In this document: piece after piece, positions 43,420 through 52,053 of the stretch
Layout of the letters: each line of letters opens with the position of its first letter
How positions within the stretch are numbered: the first letter of the stretch is position 1
Origin: Clostridiales bacterium
Lineage (GTDB): Bacteria > Bacillota > Clostridia > Christensenellales > Aristaeellaceae
Reading direction: 5' to 3'
DNA: 64,000 nucleotides
NCBI GenBank assembly: GCA_017569285.1
Contig: CP069419.1
Coordinates: 2,232,001 to 2,296,000 of the forward strand
Program-made: the position numbers and the translations under genes
Notes under the pieces: generated by a model
What the model was told of the DNA's origin: nothing
The model's input: only the letters and a program-made list of their open reading frames with translations
Databases searched by the model: none

Positions 43420-43737
43420 ATGGAGAGATTTGCCTGGAAGGGACGGATCAAACCGGGAATGCAGGCGGAATACAAACGCCGTCATGACGAGATCTGGCCG
43501 GAAATGCTGGCGCTGCTGAAGCAGGCGGGCATCCGGAACTACAGCATCTGGAGCGACGGATCGGAAGTGTTCGGCTACTACGAATGCGAACAGGGCGTTG
43601 CCTTCGCGGAGAAGACCCAGGCCGGAAGCCCGGTGGTGGACTGCTGGAACGATTACATGCAGGACGTGCTGGAGCTGGAAATGGACCCGGAAACCGGCGC
43701 CCAGCCGAAGCTCCGGCAGATGTTCCTGATGGAATAA
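43420..43737 (+). CDS. rhaM: L-rhamnose mutarotase
   Basis: 105 residues. RFAWKGRIKPGMQAEYKRRHDEIWPEM, with the catalytic-region His, IRNYSIWSDGSEVFGYYE and VVDCWNDYMQDVLE match RhaM. It interconverts the anomers of L-rhamnose so that rhaA can use the anomer released by the preceding enzyme. It starts 4 bp after the GH112 stop with GGAGGG upstream, which directly links GH112 to rhamnose release. Confidence 0.95.
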   Translation: MERFAWKGRIKPGMQAEYKRRHDEIWPEMLALLKQAGIRNYSIWSDGSEVFGYYECEQGVAFAEKTQAGSPVVDCWNDYMQDVLELEMDPETGAQPKLRQMFLME

Positions 43738-43743
43738 TCCGGT

Positions 43744-43773
43744 TTGACAAAAGCCGTTTGCGGCCGGTATAAT
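43744..43773 (+). promoter_or_regulatory. Consensus promoter of the GH105 operon
   Basis: -35 TTGACA, 18-base spacer, -10 TATAAT, beginning six bases after the rhaM stop. Confidence 0.87.
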
Positions 43774-43838
43774 GTTTGCACAGAAAAATACAAATGCATA
43801 TCCGGCACACCAATCATAGAAAAAACGGGAGTTTTATT

Positions 43839-44894
43839 ATGAAATACAGTGAAATCGCGGCGAAAGTTCTGGGAATGCTGCAGCGGGCGGACGGGAATGA
43901 CCCGTCCCGCGGGCACCTGACGATGAACAACTGGGAGTGGCCGACCGGCGTGGCGCTGTACGGCATATACAAGACCTACCAGCAGGACGGAAATAAAGAA
44001 ACGCTGGATTACCTGCTGGGCTGGTATGACGATTTCCTCTCCCGGGAAGAGAAGCCGCACCGCAACGTGAACACCGTTGCCCCGGTGCTGACGCTGACCT
44101 GCCTGTATGACGAGACAAAAAACGAAAAGTACCTGCCGGTGATCGAAAGCTGGATCGACTGGGTGATGAAGGAAATGCCCCGCACGGAGTACGGCGGGCT
44201 GCAGCACTGCACGGTGTGGAACAAGCATTACCAGCAGCTGTGGTGCGACACGCTGTTCATGGTGTGCCTGTTCCTGGCCAAGGCCGGCGTGGTGCTGGAG
44301 CGGCCGGAACTGATTGAGGAAGCGGAGTACCAGTTCCTGATCCACATCCGCTACCTGCAGAACAAGGTGAACGGCCTGTTCTACCACGGATGGACGTTCG
44401 ACCGGCGGCACAATTTCGCAGAGGCCTTCTGGGCCCGCGGCAACGCCTGGTTCACGGCGGCCGCGATTGAACTGTACGATATCACGAAACGCGACAACGC
44501 CGCGATGCGGATGATCCGCTCCGCCTGGCTGGACCAGGTGCTGGCGCTGTGGAAATACCAGCGGGTGAACGGCCTGTACACGACGCTGATCAACGTGGAG
44601 GAAACCTACTGCGAGACCAGCGCCACCGCGGCCATCGCCTACGGCGTGCTGAAGGGAATCCGGCTGGGCTGGCTGCCCCAGGAACCCTACCAGGATATGG
44701 GCATGCTGAGCGCGGGCGCCGTGCTGGACCAGATTGACGAAACCGGCGCGGTGCAGGGCGTCTCCGGCGGAACCGGAATGGGACACAACCTGCAGCATTA
44801 CAAGGACATCATCGTAACGCCGACGGCGTACGGCCAGGGACTCACGTTCCTGATGCTGACCGAACTGATGATCCGGGATACCAGACGGGATTGA
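43839..44894 (+). CDS. Unsaturated rhamnogalacturonyl hydrolase, GH105
   Basis: 351 residues from ATG 43839; no signal peptide. The (alpha/alpha)6 barrel shows WEWPTGVALYGI, LWCDTLFMVCLFL (D137, the expected catalytic Asp), FYHGWTFDRRHNFAEAFWARGNAWF and YCETSATAAIAYGV, closely matching the YteR/YesR group. It removes the unsaturated galacturonyl residue from RG-I disaccharides made by rhamnogalacturonan lyase, releasing rhamnose. It leads an operon of ten genes running to 52707. Confidence 0.95.
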   Translation: MKYSEIAAKVLGMLQRADGNDPSRGHLTMNNWEWPTGVALYGIYKTYQQDGNKETLDYLLGWYDDFLSREEKPHRNVNTVAPVLTLTCLYDETKNEKYLPVIESWIDWVMKEMPRTEYGGLQHCTVWNKHYQQLWCDTLFMVCLFLAKAGVVLERPELIEEAEYQFLIHIRYLQNKVNGLFYHGWTFDRRHNFAEAFWARGNAWFTAAAIELYDITKRDNAAMRMIRSAWLDQVLALWKYQRVNGLYTTLINVEETYCETSATAAIAYGVLKGIRLGWLPQEPYQDMGMLSAGAVLDQIDETGAVQGVSGGTGMGHNLQHYKDIIVTPTAYGQGLTFLMLTELMIRDTRRD

Positions 44895-44914
44895 GCGAAA
44901 GGGGGGAAACACAC

Positions 44915-45871
44915 GTGAGCTCCAAAGCAGCTGAACGAAGAGCCGTGCACGGGACCGGGAAGCAATACTGGCGGCGCCTCGGCAGCGAAGTGAAGCGGGA
45001 CAGGTGGCTGTACCTGCTGCTGCTTCCGGGTCTGATCTACTTTATCGTGTTCAAGTACCTGCCCATGTTCGGCATCGTCATCGCCTTCGAGAACTACGTG
45101 CCGTTCTCCGGCGTACTCGGAAGCCAGTGGGTGGGACTGAAATGGTTCCAGTATTTCTTCAAGTTCCCGGCATGGATCAACTACCTGAAGAATACGCTGG
45201 TCCTGAGCGTGATGAACCTGGTTTTCTACTTCCCGGCGCCGATTATCCTGGCGCTGCTGCTGAATGAAATGCGGAATGTGCACTACAAGAAGACACTGCA
45301 GACCATGCTGTACGTGCCGCACTTCATCTCCATCGTGATCGTGGTGTCGATCACCTTCGTGATGTTCGGCACCTCCGGCATCATCTACAAGCTGACCGAA
45401 AAGGTGCTGGGGCATACGATTCCCTACATGGGCAGCCCGGACACCTTCCGCTGGATGATCATCGGCCAGACGATCTGGAAGGAAACCGGGTGGGGCACCA
45501 TCATCTTCCTGGCTGCCCTGACCAACGTGGATACCCAGCTGTACGAAGCCGCCATGGTGGACGGCGCAGGGCGGTTCCGCCGCCTGTGGCACATCACCCT
45601 GCCGGCCATCCGCTCTACAATCGTGCTGATGCTGATCCTGCGGATGGGCAGCATGCTGGATACCGGCTATGACCACCTGATCCTGATGGCCAACCCGCTG
45701 AACCGATCCGCCAGCCAGACACTGGACGTGTTCGTGTACCAGCAGGGTATCCAGCAGGGCCAGTTCAGCTACGCTTCAGCCATCGGCCTGATGAAGGCGG
45801 TCGTGAGCGTGACGCTGGTGGTTACCTCCAACAAGATCGCGCACCTGCTCGGCGAGCAGGGGCTGTACTGA
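44915..45871 (+). CDS. Sugar ABC transporter permease, LplB type
   Basis: 318 residues; GTG start at 44915 with AAAGGGGGG about ten bases upstream. LYLLLLPGLIYFIVFKYLPMFGIVIAFENY and the EAA loop YEAAMVDGAGRFRRLWHITLPAIRS are typical of the LplB/YtcQ-linked pectic oligosaccharide importers. It pairs with the next permease and the binding protein at 47027. Following GH105, the likely cargo is unsaturated rhamnogalacturonan oligosaccharides (inferred). Confidence 0.92.
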   Translation: MSSKAAERRAVHGTGKQYWRRLGSEVKRDRWLYLLLLPGLIYFIVFKYLPMFGIVIAFENYVPFSGVLGSQWVGLKWFQYFFKFPAWINYLKNTLVLSVMNLVFYFPAPIILALLLNEMRNVHYKKTLQTMLYVPHFISIVIVVSITFVMFGTSGIIYKLTEKVLGHTIPYMGSPDTFRWMIIGQTIWKETGWGTIIFLAALTNVDTQLYEAAMVDGAGRFRRLWHITLPAIRSTIVLMLILRMGSMLDTGYDHLILMANPLNRSASQTLDVFVYQQGIQQGQFSYASAIGLMKAVVSVTLVVTSNKIAHLLGEQGLY

Positions 45872-45889
45872 GAAGGGAGGGACAAGCGC

Positions 45890-46828
45890 ATGACAACGAT
45901 ACCTGCCTCCCAGAAAAAGATGAAGATCTCCACCGGCCCGGTCGGCCAGAACGCCACCTTCGGAAGCCGGCTCTTCGACATCGCGAACTACCTGATTGTA
46001 ACCATCATCGCGCTGACGACGATCTTCCCGTTCATCTATATCATCGGCGCATCGTTCGCAACGGAGTATGAAATCGCCACCCGGCCGATGTTCATCATTC
46101 CCCAGAACGCGAGTACCGCTGCCTATGAGTACATCTTCTCCTCGAACAAGATCCTCCGCGGCTTCGGCAACTCCATCTTCATCACGGTCTGCGGTACGGC
46201 GATCAACCTGTTCTTCACCGTGACCATGGCGTACGCCCTGTCCAAGACGCGGCTGCGCGGCCGGAACTTCTTCCTGAACATGGTCATCATCTCGATGTTC
46301 TTCTCCGGCGGCATGATCCCGGGATACATCGTGGTGGCCAATATCCTGAACCTGAAGAACACCTACTGGTCCGTGCTGCTGCCCGGCGCGATCAGCGCGT
46401 ACAACATGATGATCGTGAAGAACTTCTTCCAGGGCATCCCGCAGGAGCTGGAGGAATCCGCCTCCATGGACGGGTGTACGGACATGGGCGTCCTCTGGAA
46501 GATTGTGCTTCCGCTGTCCCTGCCGGTGCTGGCGACCTTCGGCCTGTTCTACGCGGTGGGCCACTGGAACGCCTACTTCGGCGCCATGATCTATATGAAG
46601 ACCGCCAAGGAGAAGTGGCCGCTGCAGGTGCTGCTGCGTGAACTGATCATCCTGTCCAGCGGTACGGCCGGCGACATGAACAACCTGGATCCCGAGTTCG
46701 TCCAGCCGCCGGAACAGTCCGTGAAGATGGCGGTGATCGTGGTCTCCACCGTTCCGATCATGATGGTTTACCCCTTCCTGCAGAAGTACTTCGTGAAGGG
46801 CGTAATGGTCGGTGCTCTCAAAGGATAA
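45890..46828 (+). CDS. Sugar ABC transporter permease, YtcP/LplC type
   Basis: 312 residues, with GGGAGG upstream. The MalG-like EAA loop LEESASMDGCTDMGVLWKIVLPLSLP and the end YFVKGVMVGALKG are clear. The last two bases of its stop codon are the first bases of stem A of the second structured RNA element, so translation termination and RNA folding may interfere with each other. Confidence 0.92.
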   Translation: MTTIPASQKKMKISTGPVGQNATFGSRLFDIANYLIVTIIALTTIFPFIYIIGASFATEYEIATRPMFIIPQNASTAAYEYIFSSNKILRGFGNSIFITVCGTAINLFFTVTMAYALSKTRLRGRNFFLNMVIISMFFSGGMIPGYIVVANILNLKNTYWSVLLPGAISAYNMMIVKNFFQGIPQELEESASMDGCTDMGVLWKIVLPLSLPVLATFGLFYAVGHWNAYFGAMIYMKTAKEKWPLQVLLRELIILSSGTAGDMNNLDPEFVQPPEQSVKMAVIVVSTVPIMMVYPFLQKYFVKGVMVGALKG

Positions 46829-46923
46829 TATTCGATGACCCGCAGTGCGGGAAATCTCATCGAATATTATCTCAAGCGAAAGGAAGCAAGCTCCGCAGTG
46901 CGGAGTTGCGACCATTGAGCTTG
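46827..46923 (+). ncRNA. Structured RNA element, copy 2 (undescribed, intercistronic)
   Basis: Stem A: AATATTCGATGA (46827-46838) pairs with TCATCGAATATT (46857-46868) around CCCGCAGTGCGGG (46839-46851). Stem B: CAAGC (46873) pairs with GCTTG (46919) around hairpin CTCCGCAGTGCGGAG (46891-46905). GAAAGG, AGCAAG and TTGCGACCATTGA are as in copy 1, while stem A is wholly different in sequence and stem B and the inner hairpin show C-G to G-C swaps. A further hairpin (GACCTAA / TTAGGTT, about 46929-46967) follows here but not in copy 1. Its position, between permease and binding protein, is the same. Confidence 0.76.
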
Positions 46924-47026
46924 CGTTGCGACCTAAGAGCATCGGATTTGGCAAACCAATTTAGGTTGTCATCAGCGATGAGAAGCGCTGTTGAACGATA
47001 AATAAATTACTTAAGGAGGCTTACCC

Positions 47027-48535
47027 ATGAAGAAACTTCTCTCTGTGATCCTGGCTCTGCTCCTTGCCCTCGGCATGATGAGCTTTGCCGCCGCGGAAGA
47101 ACCCTTCGAAATCACCGTAATGGTGCCCGAGTTCACGTATGACGCGGACTATGTGGAAGAAGGCAACCCCATCCTCGCGAAGATCGAGGAGCTGACCGGC
47201 GTGAAGCTGAAGATGCAGTTCATGGCCAATGAAGGCTATGGCGACACCATCAGCACCACCATGACCGAGAACAATCCCCCCATGGTGATGGCGGTGACGG
47301 ATGCCCGCGCTCCCATCATTGTGGAATCCGCCCGTGCCGGCGCGTTCTGGGATCTGACTGATTTCGTGTCTGACGCGGAAAACTATCCCTACCTGGCTGC
47401 CGGTTCCCCCGCTGTTTACCAGAACATCGCGGTGGACGGCCGTGTGTACGGCATCTTCCGCGGCCGTGCCTTCCCGCGCGGCGGCGTCTACTATCGCTGC
47501 GACATCGCGAAGGAAGCCGGATTTGACCGCGAAGTCAAGACCATCGACGACCTGACCGAACTGGCTGAGAAGCTGGCGAAGTACAGCGATGACACCTATG
47601 CCCTGAATATGTGCTCCTACACCGCCGGCACGATCAACGTGATCACCGTCATGATGGGCGCTCCGAACGGCTGGGGCATCGACGAGAACGGCGACATCTA
47701 TCCCGCCCACCTGTCCCCCGCTTACCTCGAAGGCCTGAACTGGCTGCGCCACCTGTATGAAATCGGCGGCATCGACCCCGACTTCTCCCAGATCCCGACC
47801 TCCGAGTGGGACAATATCGAGCGGACCGGCAAGGCGTTCATGCGGTTTGACTGCCTGGACAACGCACATCGTCAGCAGTGGTGGTTCGAAGACAACGCCG
47901 GTGTGACCGAACAGGTCTGGCAGTCCTGCGGACCGATCGCCAAGGCAGACGGCTCCATCACCACATGGCCGCAGAACAACGGCTTCGCCGGTGAGATCCT
48001 GATCAACAAGAAGAGCGTCTCCGAAGAAGACCTGCCCAAGGTTGTGAAGTTCCTCGACTGGTGCAACGGCCCCGAAGGCCAGACGATCCTGAATGCCGGT
48101 CTCGAAGGCGTGACCTTCGACATCAACGAAGACGGCCTCCGTTATGTGCCCGAAGACAAGTCTGAAGAATACGGAAAGAACAGCAAGGCTTACCTGCATG
48201 ACTTCAACCAGCTGGGCATGGGCGTTCCCGGAAACCTGGAGAACCCGAAGGCTGTGCTGAGCCGCGGTTACACCAAGCTGCGTGACCGTTATGACGAACT
48301 GAACATCGAGCTGGCTCCCTACGCGGTGGCCAACCCCTGCTTCCCGTTCGTGAGCGAGACCTACCAGGCATTCGGCACCCAGCTGGATCCCATTATCTCC
48401 GACGCGGCTGTGCAGTACATCGCAGGCCTGATCGACGAAGCTGGCCTCCGTGCTGCCTGGGCTGACTGGGCTGCGCAGGGCGGCGACCAGGTAACTGCTG
48501 AGTACAACGAAGCCTATCATGCTTCCATCCAGTAA
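47027..48535 (+). CDS. Extracellular solute-binding protein of sugar ABC transporter
   Basis: 502 residues with AAGGAGG upstream. The signal peptide MKKLLSVILALLLALGMMSF (cleavage near AAA-EEP) contains no Cys. The mature protein begins FEITVMVPEFTYDADYVEEG and has ENNPPMVMAVTDARAPII and WGIDENGDIYPAHLSP, typical of the LplA-like family that works with LplB/YtcP permeases. A hairpin follows the gene, probably stabilising its mRNA end while letting some transcription continue into the enzyme genes. Confidence 0.91.
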   Translation: MKKLLSVILALLLALGMMSFAAAEEPFEITVMVPEFTYDADYVEEGNPILAKIEELTGVKLKMQFMANEGYGDTISTTMTENNPPMVMAVTDARAPIIVESARAGAFWDLTDFVSDAENYPYLAAGSPAVYQNIAVDGRVYGIFRGRAFPRGGVYYRCDIAKEAGFDREVKTIDDLTELAEKLAKYSDDTYALNMCSYTAGTINVITVMMGAPNGWGIDENGDIYPAHLSPAYLEGLNWLRHLYEIGGIDPDFSQIPTSEWDNIERTGKAFMRFDCLDNAHRQQWWFEDNAGVTEQVWQSCGPIAKADGSITTWPQNNGFAGEILINKKSVSEEDLPKVVKFLDWCNGPEGQTILNAGLEGVTFDINEDGLRYVPEDKSEEYGKNSKAYLHDFNQLGMGVPGNLENPKAVLSRGYTKLRDRYDELNIELAPYAVANPCFPFVSETYQAFGTQLDPIISDAAVQYIAGLIDEAGLRAAWADWAAQGGDQVTAEYNEAYHASIQ

Positions 48536-48557
48536 TTCCTGAATCCAACGGTTATCC

Positions 48558-48583
48558 GGGGCTGCCGCGGGTGCGGCAGCCCC
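48558..48583 (+). terminator. Strong hairpin after the second binding protein
   Basis: Stem GGGGCTGCCGC / GCGGCAGCCCC. The following sequence TAACAATTTG is a poor T run, so read-through is likely. Confidence 0.55.
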
Positions 48584-48629
48584 TAACAATTTGATGTTGT
48601 GAGGACCATATCATCACAGGAGAATGAAA

Positions 48630-49430
48630 ATGAACAGAGTATACTGCTGCTACCCCGGGGGAAAGCACAAGGCGCTGACCATGAGCTATGACGACGGCCG
48701 TTCCTATGACCGCCGCCTGGTGGAGATTTTCAACAAAAACGGGATCAAGGGGACGTTCCACCTGAACAGCGGCCTGTTTGACCGGGGCGACCGGGTGATG
48801 CCGGAGGAGATTTCCACCCTGTACGCGGGCCATGAGGTGGCGTGCCACACCGTGACGCACCCGACGATTGCCCGCTGCCCGCTGCCGGAGGTGGCGCAGG
48901 AAGTGCTCGAGGACCGGAAATTCCTGGAGAAATACACCGGCTATCCGGTGCGGGGACTGAGCTATCCGAACGGCTCCGTGACCAAGGACATCGAAAACCT
49001 GCTGCCGTCGCTGGGAATCCGCTATTCCCGTGTGGTAGGCTCTTCGGATTCCTTCGGGCTGCCCGAGAATCCGTACCGCTGGCAGGCCACCTGCCACCAC
49101 AATCACCGGCTGATGGAACTGGGCGAACAGTTCCTGGGCCTTTTCAAGAAACAGTACCTGTATCTGATGTATGTATGGGGACACAGCTACGAATTCAACG
49201 ACAAGAACAACTGGGATCTGATGGAATCCTTCTGCGAAATGATGGGCGGCAAGGAGGACATCTGGTACTGCACGAATATCGAGTTCATGGACTGCATGGA
49301 CGATTTCGCCCGCCTGCAGTTTGCGGCGGACAACAGCTTTGTATATAATCCCAACGCCAGGGACTGCTATATATCCGTGAACGACCAGCCTGCCATCCGG
49401 ATCCCCGGGGGTCAGTGCATGACACTGTAA
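48630..49430 (+). CDS. Polysaccharide deacetylase family protein (NodB fold)
   Basis: 266 residues. ATG 48630 is preferred over 48624 because AGGAG lies seven bases before it. ALTMSYDDGRSYDRRLVEIF (catalytic Asp in YDDG), GIKGTFHLNSGLF, and HEVACHTVTHPTIAR (metal His residues) are the NodB motifs. There is no signal peptide, so it acts on imported oligosaccharides. In this operon it may deacetylate a pectic fragment, complementing the two CE12 enzymes; that is inference. The C-terminal beta segment ends GGQCMTL. Confidence 0.86.
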   Translation: MNRVYCCYPGGKHKALTMSYDDGRSYDRRLVEIFNKNGIKGTFHLNSGLFDRGDRVMPEEISTLYAGHEVACHTVTHPTIARCPLPEVAQEVLEDRKFLEKYTGYPVRGLSYPNGSVTKDIENLLPSLGIRYSRVVGSSDSFGLPENPYRWQATCHHNHRLMELGEQFLGLFKKQYLYLMYVWGHSYEFNDKNNWDLMESFCEMMGGKEDIWYCTNIEFMDCMDDFARLQFAADNSFVYNPNARDCYISVNDQPAIRIPGGQCMTL

Positions 49431-49442
49431 GGAGAGAAAACC

Positions 49443-50513
49443 ATGGAACTGTACCGCGATCCGGTGACCGGCTATGAAATCCGTCGCTACACGGAAGGCC
49501 CGGAACGGAATGCCAAGCTTTACTTTACCTGTGAAAACTTCTCGACGGACGACCAATACTTCTTCTTCATGAAGCAGCAGATGTCGGACGGCAGTAAGGA
49601 ACTGTCCGGCGGATGCTACCGGGCCAACGTGGAAACCGGCGAGCTGGAACGCGTGACGGACAATACCTACCGCGGCTTTGCCACCGACCGGGAGAAGAAC
49701 ATCGGCTACACCTGCCGGAATGAGACGGAAGTGTACGCCGTGGACCTTGCCACGATGGAGATGAGGAAGATCGGCGACCTGCCGAAGGGCGGCCAGATCA
49801 CCGGCCACCTTACCGCGGCGGACACCGGGCGCATCGCATGCAGCTACCACCTGGCCAACAAGTACTACGGCCTGGTGATCATGGATCCCGGCAAGGAAGC
49901 GGAAGTGGTGTACCAGAGCGACTACCGCCTGGGCCACGCGCAGATCTGCCCGTCGGACGAGAACCTGATCTTCTACATCCACGAGACGGAGGGAGACGCT
50001 TTCCAGCGCACCTGGATGTTCGACGTGAAGGAACGGTATGTGCGTCCCTACTACGTGGAGCATCCCAACGAGTGGATTACCCACGAGGTGTGGTCCTCCG
50101 ATGGGAAGGAAATGGCGCTCATGAAGCTGGATCCCGCCGGGCCTGTGGACGGGAGCAAAGGCGAGTTCCACACCGGCAACATCATCATCGCCGATAAGGA
50201 CGGCCGGCACTTTGACGTGGCGGCGCAGAGCATGCAGATCCTGCACCCCTGCATCAGCCGGGACCATAAATGGCTGTGCGCGGACCGCATCAGCTACCTG
50301 GGCACCAAAGTGCAGGAAGGCGTGGTCCTGTTTGAACGCGCCACGGGCAAATCCAAGTTCATCGCGTCCACCGGAAACTGCAAAACCGGTGCGGACCACC
50401 AGCATCCCTCCTTCAACCGCCGGGGTGACCAGATCCTCTTCTCCAACCCGGACGCGAACGGGAATGCCCAGGTGTGTGTGATTGACCTGAATCAGGTATG
50501 GAAGGACTGGTAA
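49443..50513 (+). CDS. Oligogalacturonate-lyase-like seven-bladed beta-propeller (PL22 type)
   Basis: 356 residues without signal peptide. WD40-like blades recur (for example YFTCENFSTDDQYFFF, GHAQICPSDENLIFYIHE, WITHEVWSSDGKEMAL, DHQHPSFNRRGDQILFSNP). The conserved His-rich loops GHAQ and HQHPSF and the FQRTWMFD segment resemble cytoplasmic oligogalacturonate lyase, which splits short unsaturated galacturonides using Mn. It is about 30 residues shorter than classical Ogl, so a related activity on rhamnogalacturonides is possible. Its place among RG-I genes supports a pectic substrate. Confidence 0.74.
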   Translation: MELYRDPVTGYEIRRYTEGPERNAKLYFTCENFSTDDQYFFFMKQQMSDGSKELSGGCYRANVETGELERVTDNTYRGFATDREKNIGYTCRNETEVYAVDLATMEMRKIGDLPKGGQITGHLTAADTGRIACSYHLANKYYGLVIMDPGKEAEVVYQSDYRLGHAQICPSDENLIFYIHETEGDAFQRTWMFDVKERYVRPYYVEHPNEWITHEVWSSDGKEMALMKLDPAGPVDGSKGEFHTGNIIIADKDGRHFDVAAQSMQILHPCISRDHKWLCADRISYLGTKVQEGVVLFERATGKSKFIASTGNCKTGADHQHPSFNRRGDQILFSNPDANGNAQVCVIDLNQVWKDW

Positions 50514-50517
50514 GCAT

Positions 50518-51174
50518 ATGCCTTCGATTTATATCATCGGTGATTCCACGGTGGAGGACAACAAGCCGCCGTTCCGGGGCTGGGGATGGGCCCTGCCGAA
50601 GTATGTGAAGGAAGGCGTGGAGGTGAAGAACCACGCGCTCTCCGGCCGCAGCACCCGTTCCTTCCGGGAGGAAGGCCTGTGGGATCCGGTGGAAAAGGGA
50701 CTTTCCGCCGGGGACCTGCTGCTGATCCAGTTCGGCCACAACGACGAAAAGGACGACGAGCGCCACACGGATCCGGACACGACCTATCCGGAAAACCTGT
50801 GGAACTACTGCAAGGCCGCGCTGGACAAAGGCGCGCAGCCGGTGCTGCTGACGCCGGTTTCCCGCCGGTTCTTCGTGGGCGGCGGCGCTATGCTGTACAC
50901 CCACGGGGAATATCCCCGGGCGGTGCGGCAGCTGGCGGAGGAAAAGCATATTCCCCTGATTGACCTGAAGAAGGAAAGCCGGGAGCTGTACCTCTCCCTG
51001 GGTGAGGAGAAGACGGCGGAGCTGTTTGTGCGCCTGGCGCCGGGCGAAAACCCGGACTTCCCGGACGGACATGACGACAAGACCCATTTTAACGCAACCG
51101 GCGCGGACAAAATCTGCGCCCTGGTGGTGGAAGGGATGCGCCGTATTCCCGAATGCGCGAAATTCCTGAAATAA
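50518..51174 (+). CDS. Rhamnogalacturonan acetylesterase, CE12 (first)
   Basis: 218 residues of the SGNH fold: IIGDSTVEDN (nucleophile S10), GWGWALPKY, NHALSGRSTRSF, LIQFGHND (block III) and DDKTHFNATGADKI (Asp-x-x-His dyad). These match the RhgT/YesT group, which removes acetyl esters from galacturonic acid in RG-I. It is cytoplasmic (no signal peptide) and so acts on imported oligosaccharides. It starts five bases after the propeller gene. Confidence 0.92.
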   Translation: MPSIYIIGDSTVEDNKPPFRGWGWALPKYVKEGVEVKNHALSGRSTRSFREEGLWDPVEKGLSAGDLLLIQFGHNDEKDDERHTDPDTTYPENLWNYCKAALDKGAQPVLLTPVSRRFFVGGGAMLYTHGEYPRAVRQLAEEKHIPLIDLKKESRELYLSLGEEKTAELFVRLAPGENPDFPDGHDDKTHFNATGADKICALVVEGMRRIPECAKFLK

Positions 51175-51197
51175 CCGCCGCGGAACGGAGGAAAACG

Positions 51198-52037
51198 ATG
51201 AATATCGGTATTCGCCTGCATGACACAAAGCCCGGAACGCTGAAGGAACGCCTGGCCTTTGCAAAGGCCCAGGGTTTTACCTGCGCGCATGTGGCGCTGA
51301 GCAAGGTGCTGGACGATTTTGCCATGGAGGACGCGCCAGGGAAGCTGACGGATGAGTACGCGGCGGCGGTGCGGAAGGATTTTGACGAATCCGGCCTGGA
51401 ATGCGCGGTGCTCGGCTGCTACCTGAACCTGACGGACCCGAACCCGGAGCGCCGGGCACGGACCCAGGAGATCTACAAGGCGCACCTGCGCTTTGCCCCG
51501 AAGATCGGCGCGCGGGTGGTCGGCTCCGAAACCTTTGCCAACCCGGAAATGAAGCTGACCGAACCGGCCGGGCAGAGCGAGGAAGCCTTCCGCCTGTTTA
51601 TGGACAGCCTGCGGCCGATCATCCGCTGCGCGGAGGAAAACGGCGCCGTAATGGCCATCGAGCCGGTGTGGAACCATGTGATCGCCACGCCGGAGCGCGC
51701 CGCGCGCATGCTGGAGGAGATGCCCTCGGACAACCTGCAGATCATCCTGGACGCGGTGAACCTGATTGCCCCGGATAACGCGGGGAAGGCGGATGAGATC
51801 ATCCGGAACGCAGTTTCCCTGCTGGGAGACCGGGTGCGCATCCTGCATATGAAGGATTTCGTACTGACCCCGGAAGGAAAGATGGACGCCTGCGCCTGCG
51901 GCACGGGTTCCATGCGGTATGACCGGCTGCTGGCCTTCGGAAAGGCAAAGGCCCTGCCCATGACGCTGGAGAACACAGTGCCGGACAACGCGGAGGCCGC
52001 GCGGCTGTACCTGGAGAAGGCGGCTGAAGCCCTGTAA
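51198..52037 (+). CDS. Sugar phosphate isomerase/epimerase, TIM barrel
   Basis: 279 residues from ATG 51198 with GGAGG upstream. MNIGIRLHDTKPGTLKERLAFAKAQGF, GCYLNLTDP, GARVVGSETF, VMAIEPVWNHVIATPE (metal Glu and His region) and RILHMKDFV belong to the xylose-isomerase-like superfamily. It is not close to the protein at 20865-21626. Lying between two acetylesterase genes, it probably handles a uronic acid or deoxy-sugar from RG-I. The exact reaction is unknown. Confidence 0.82.
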   Translation: MNIGIRLHDTKPGTLKERLAFAKAQGFTCAHVALSKVLDDFAMEDAPGKLTDEYAAAVRKDFDESGLECAVLGCYLNLTDPNPERRARTQEIYKAHLRFAPKIGARVVGSETFANPEMKLTEPAGQSEEAFRLFMDSLRPIIRCAEENGAVMAIEPVWNHVIATPERAARMLEEMPSDNLQIILDAVNLIAPDNAGKADEIIRNAVSLLGDRVRILHMKDFVLTPEGKMDACACGTGSMRYDRLLAFGKAKALPMTLENTVPDNAEAARLYLEKAAEAL

Positions 52038-52053
52038 GCGGAGGAAAAGCGAA

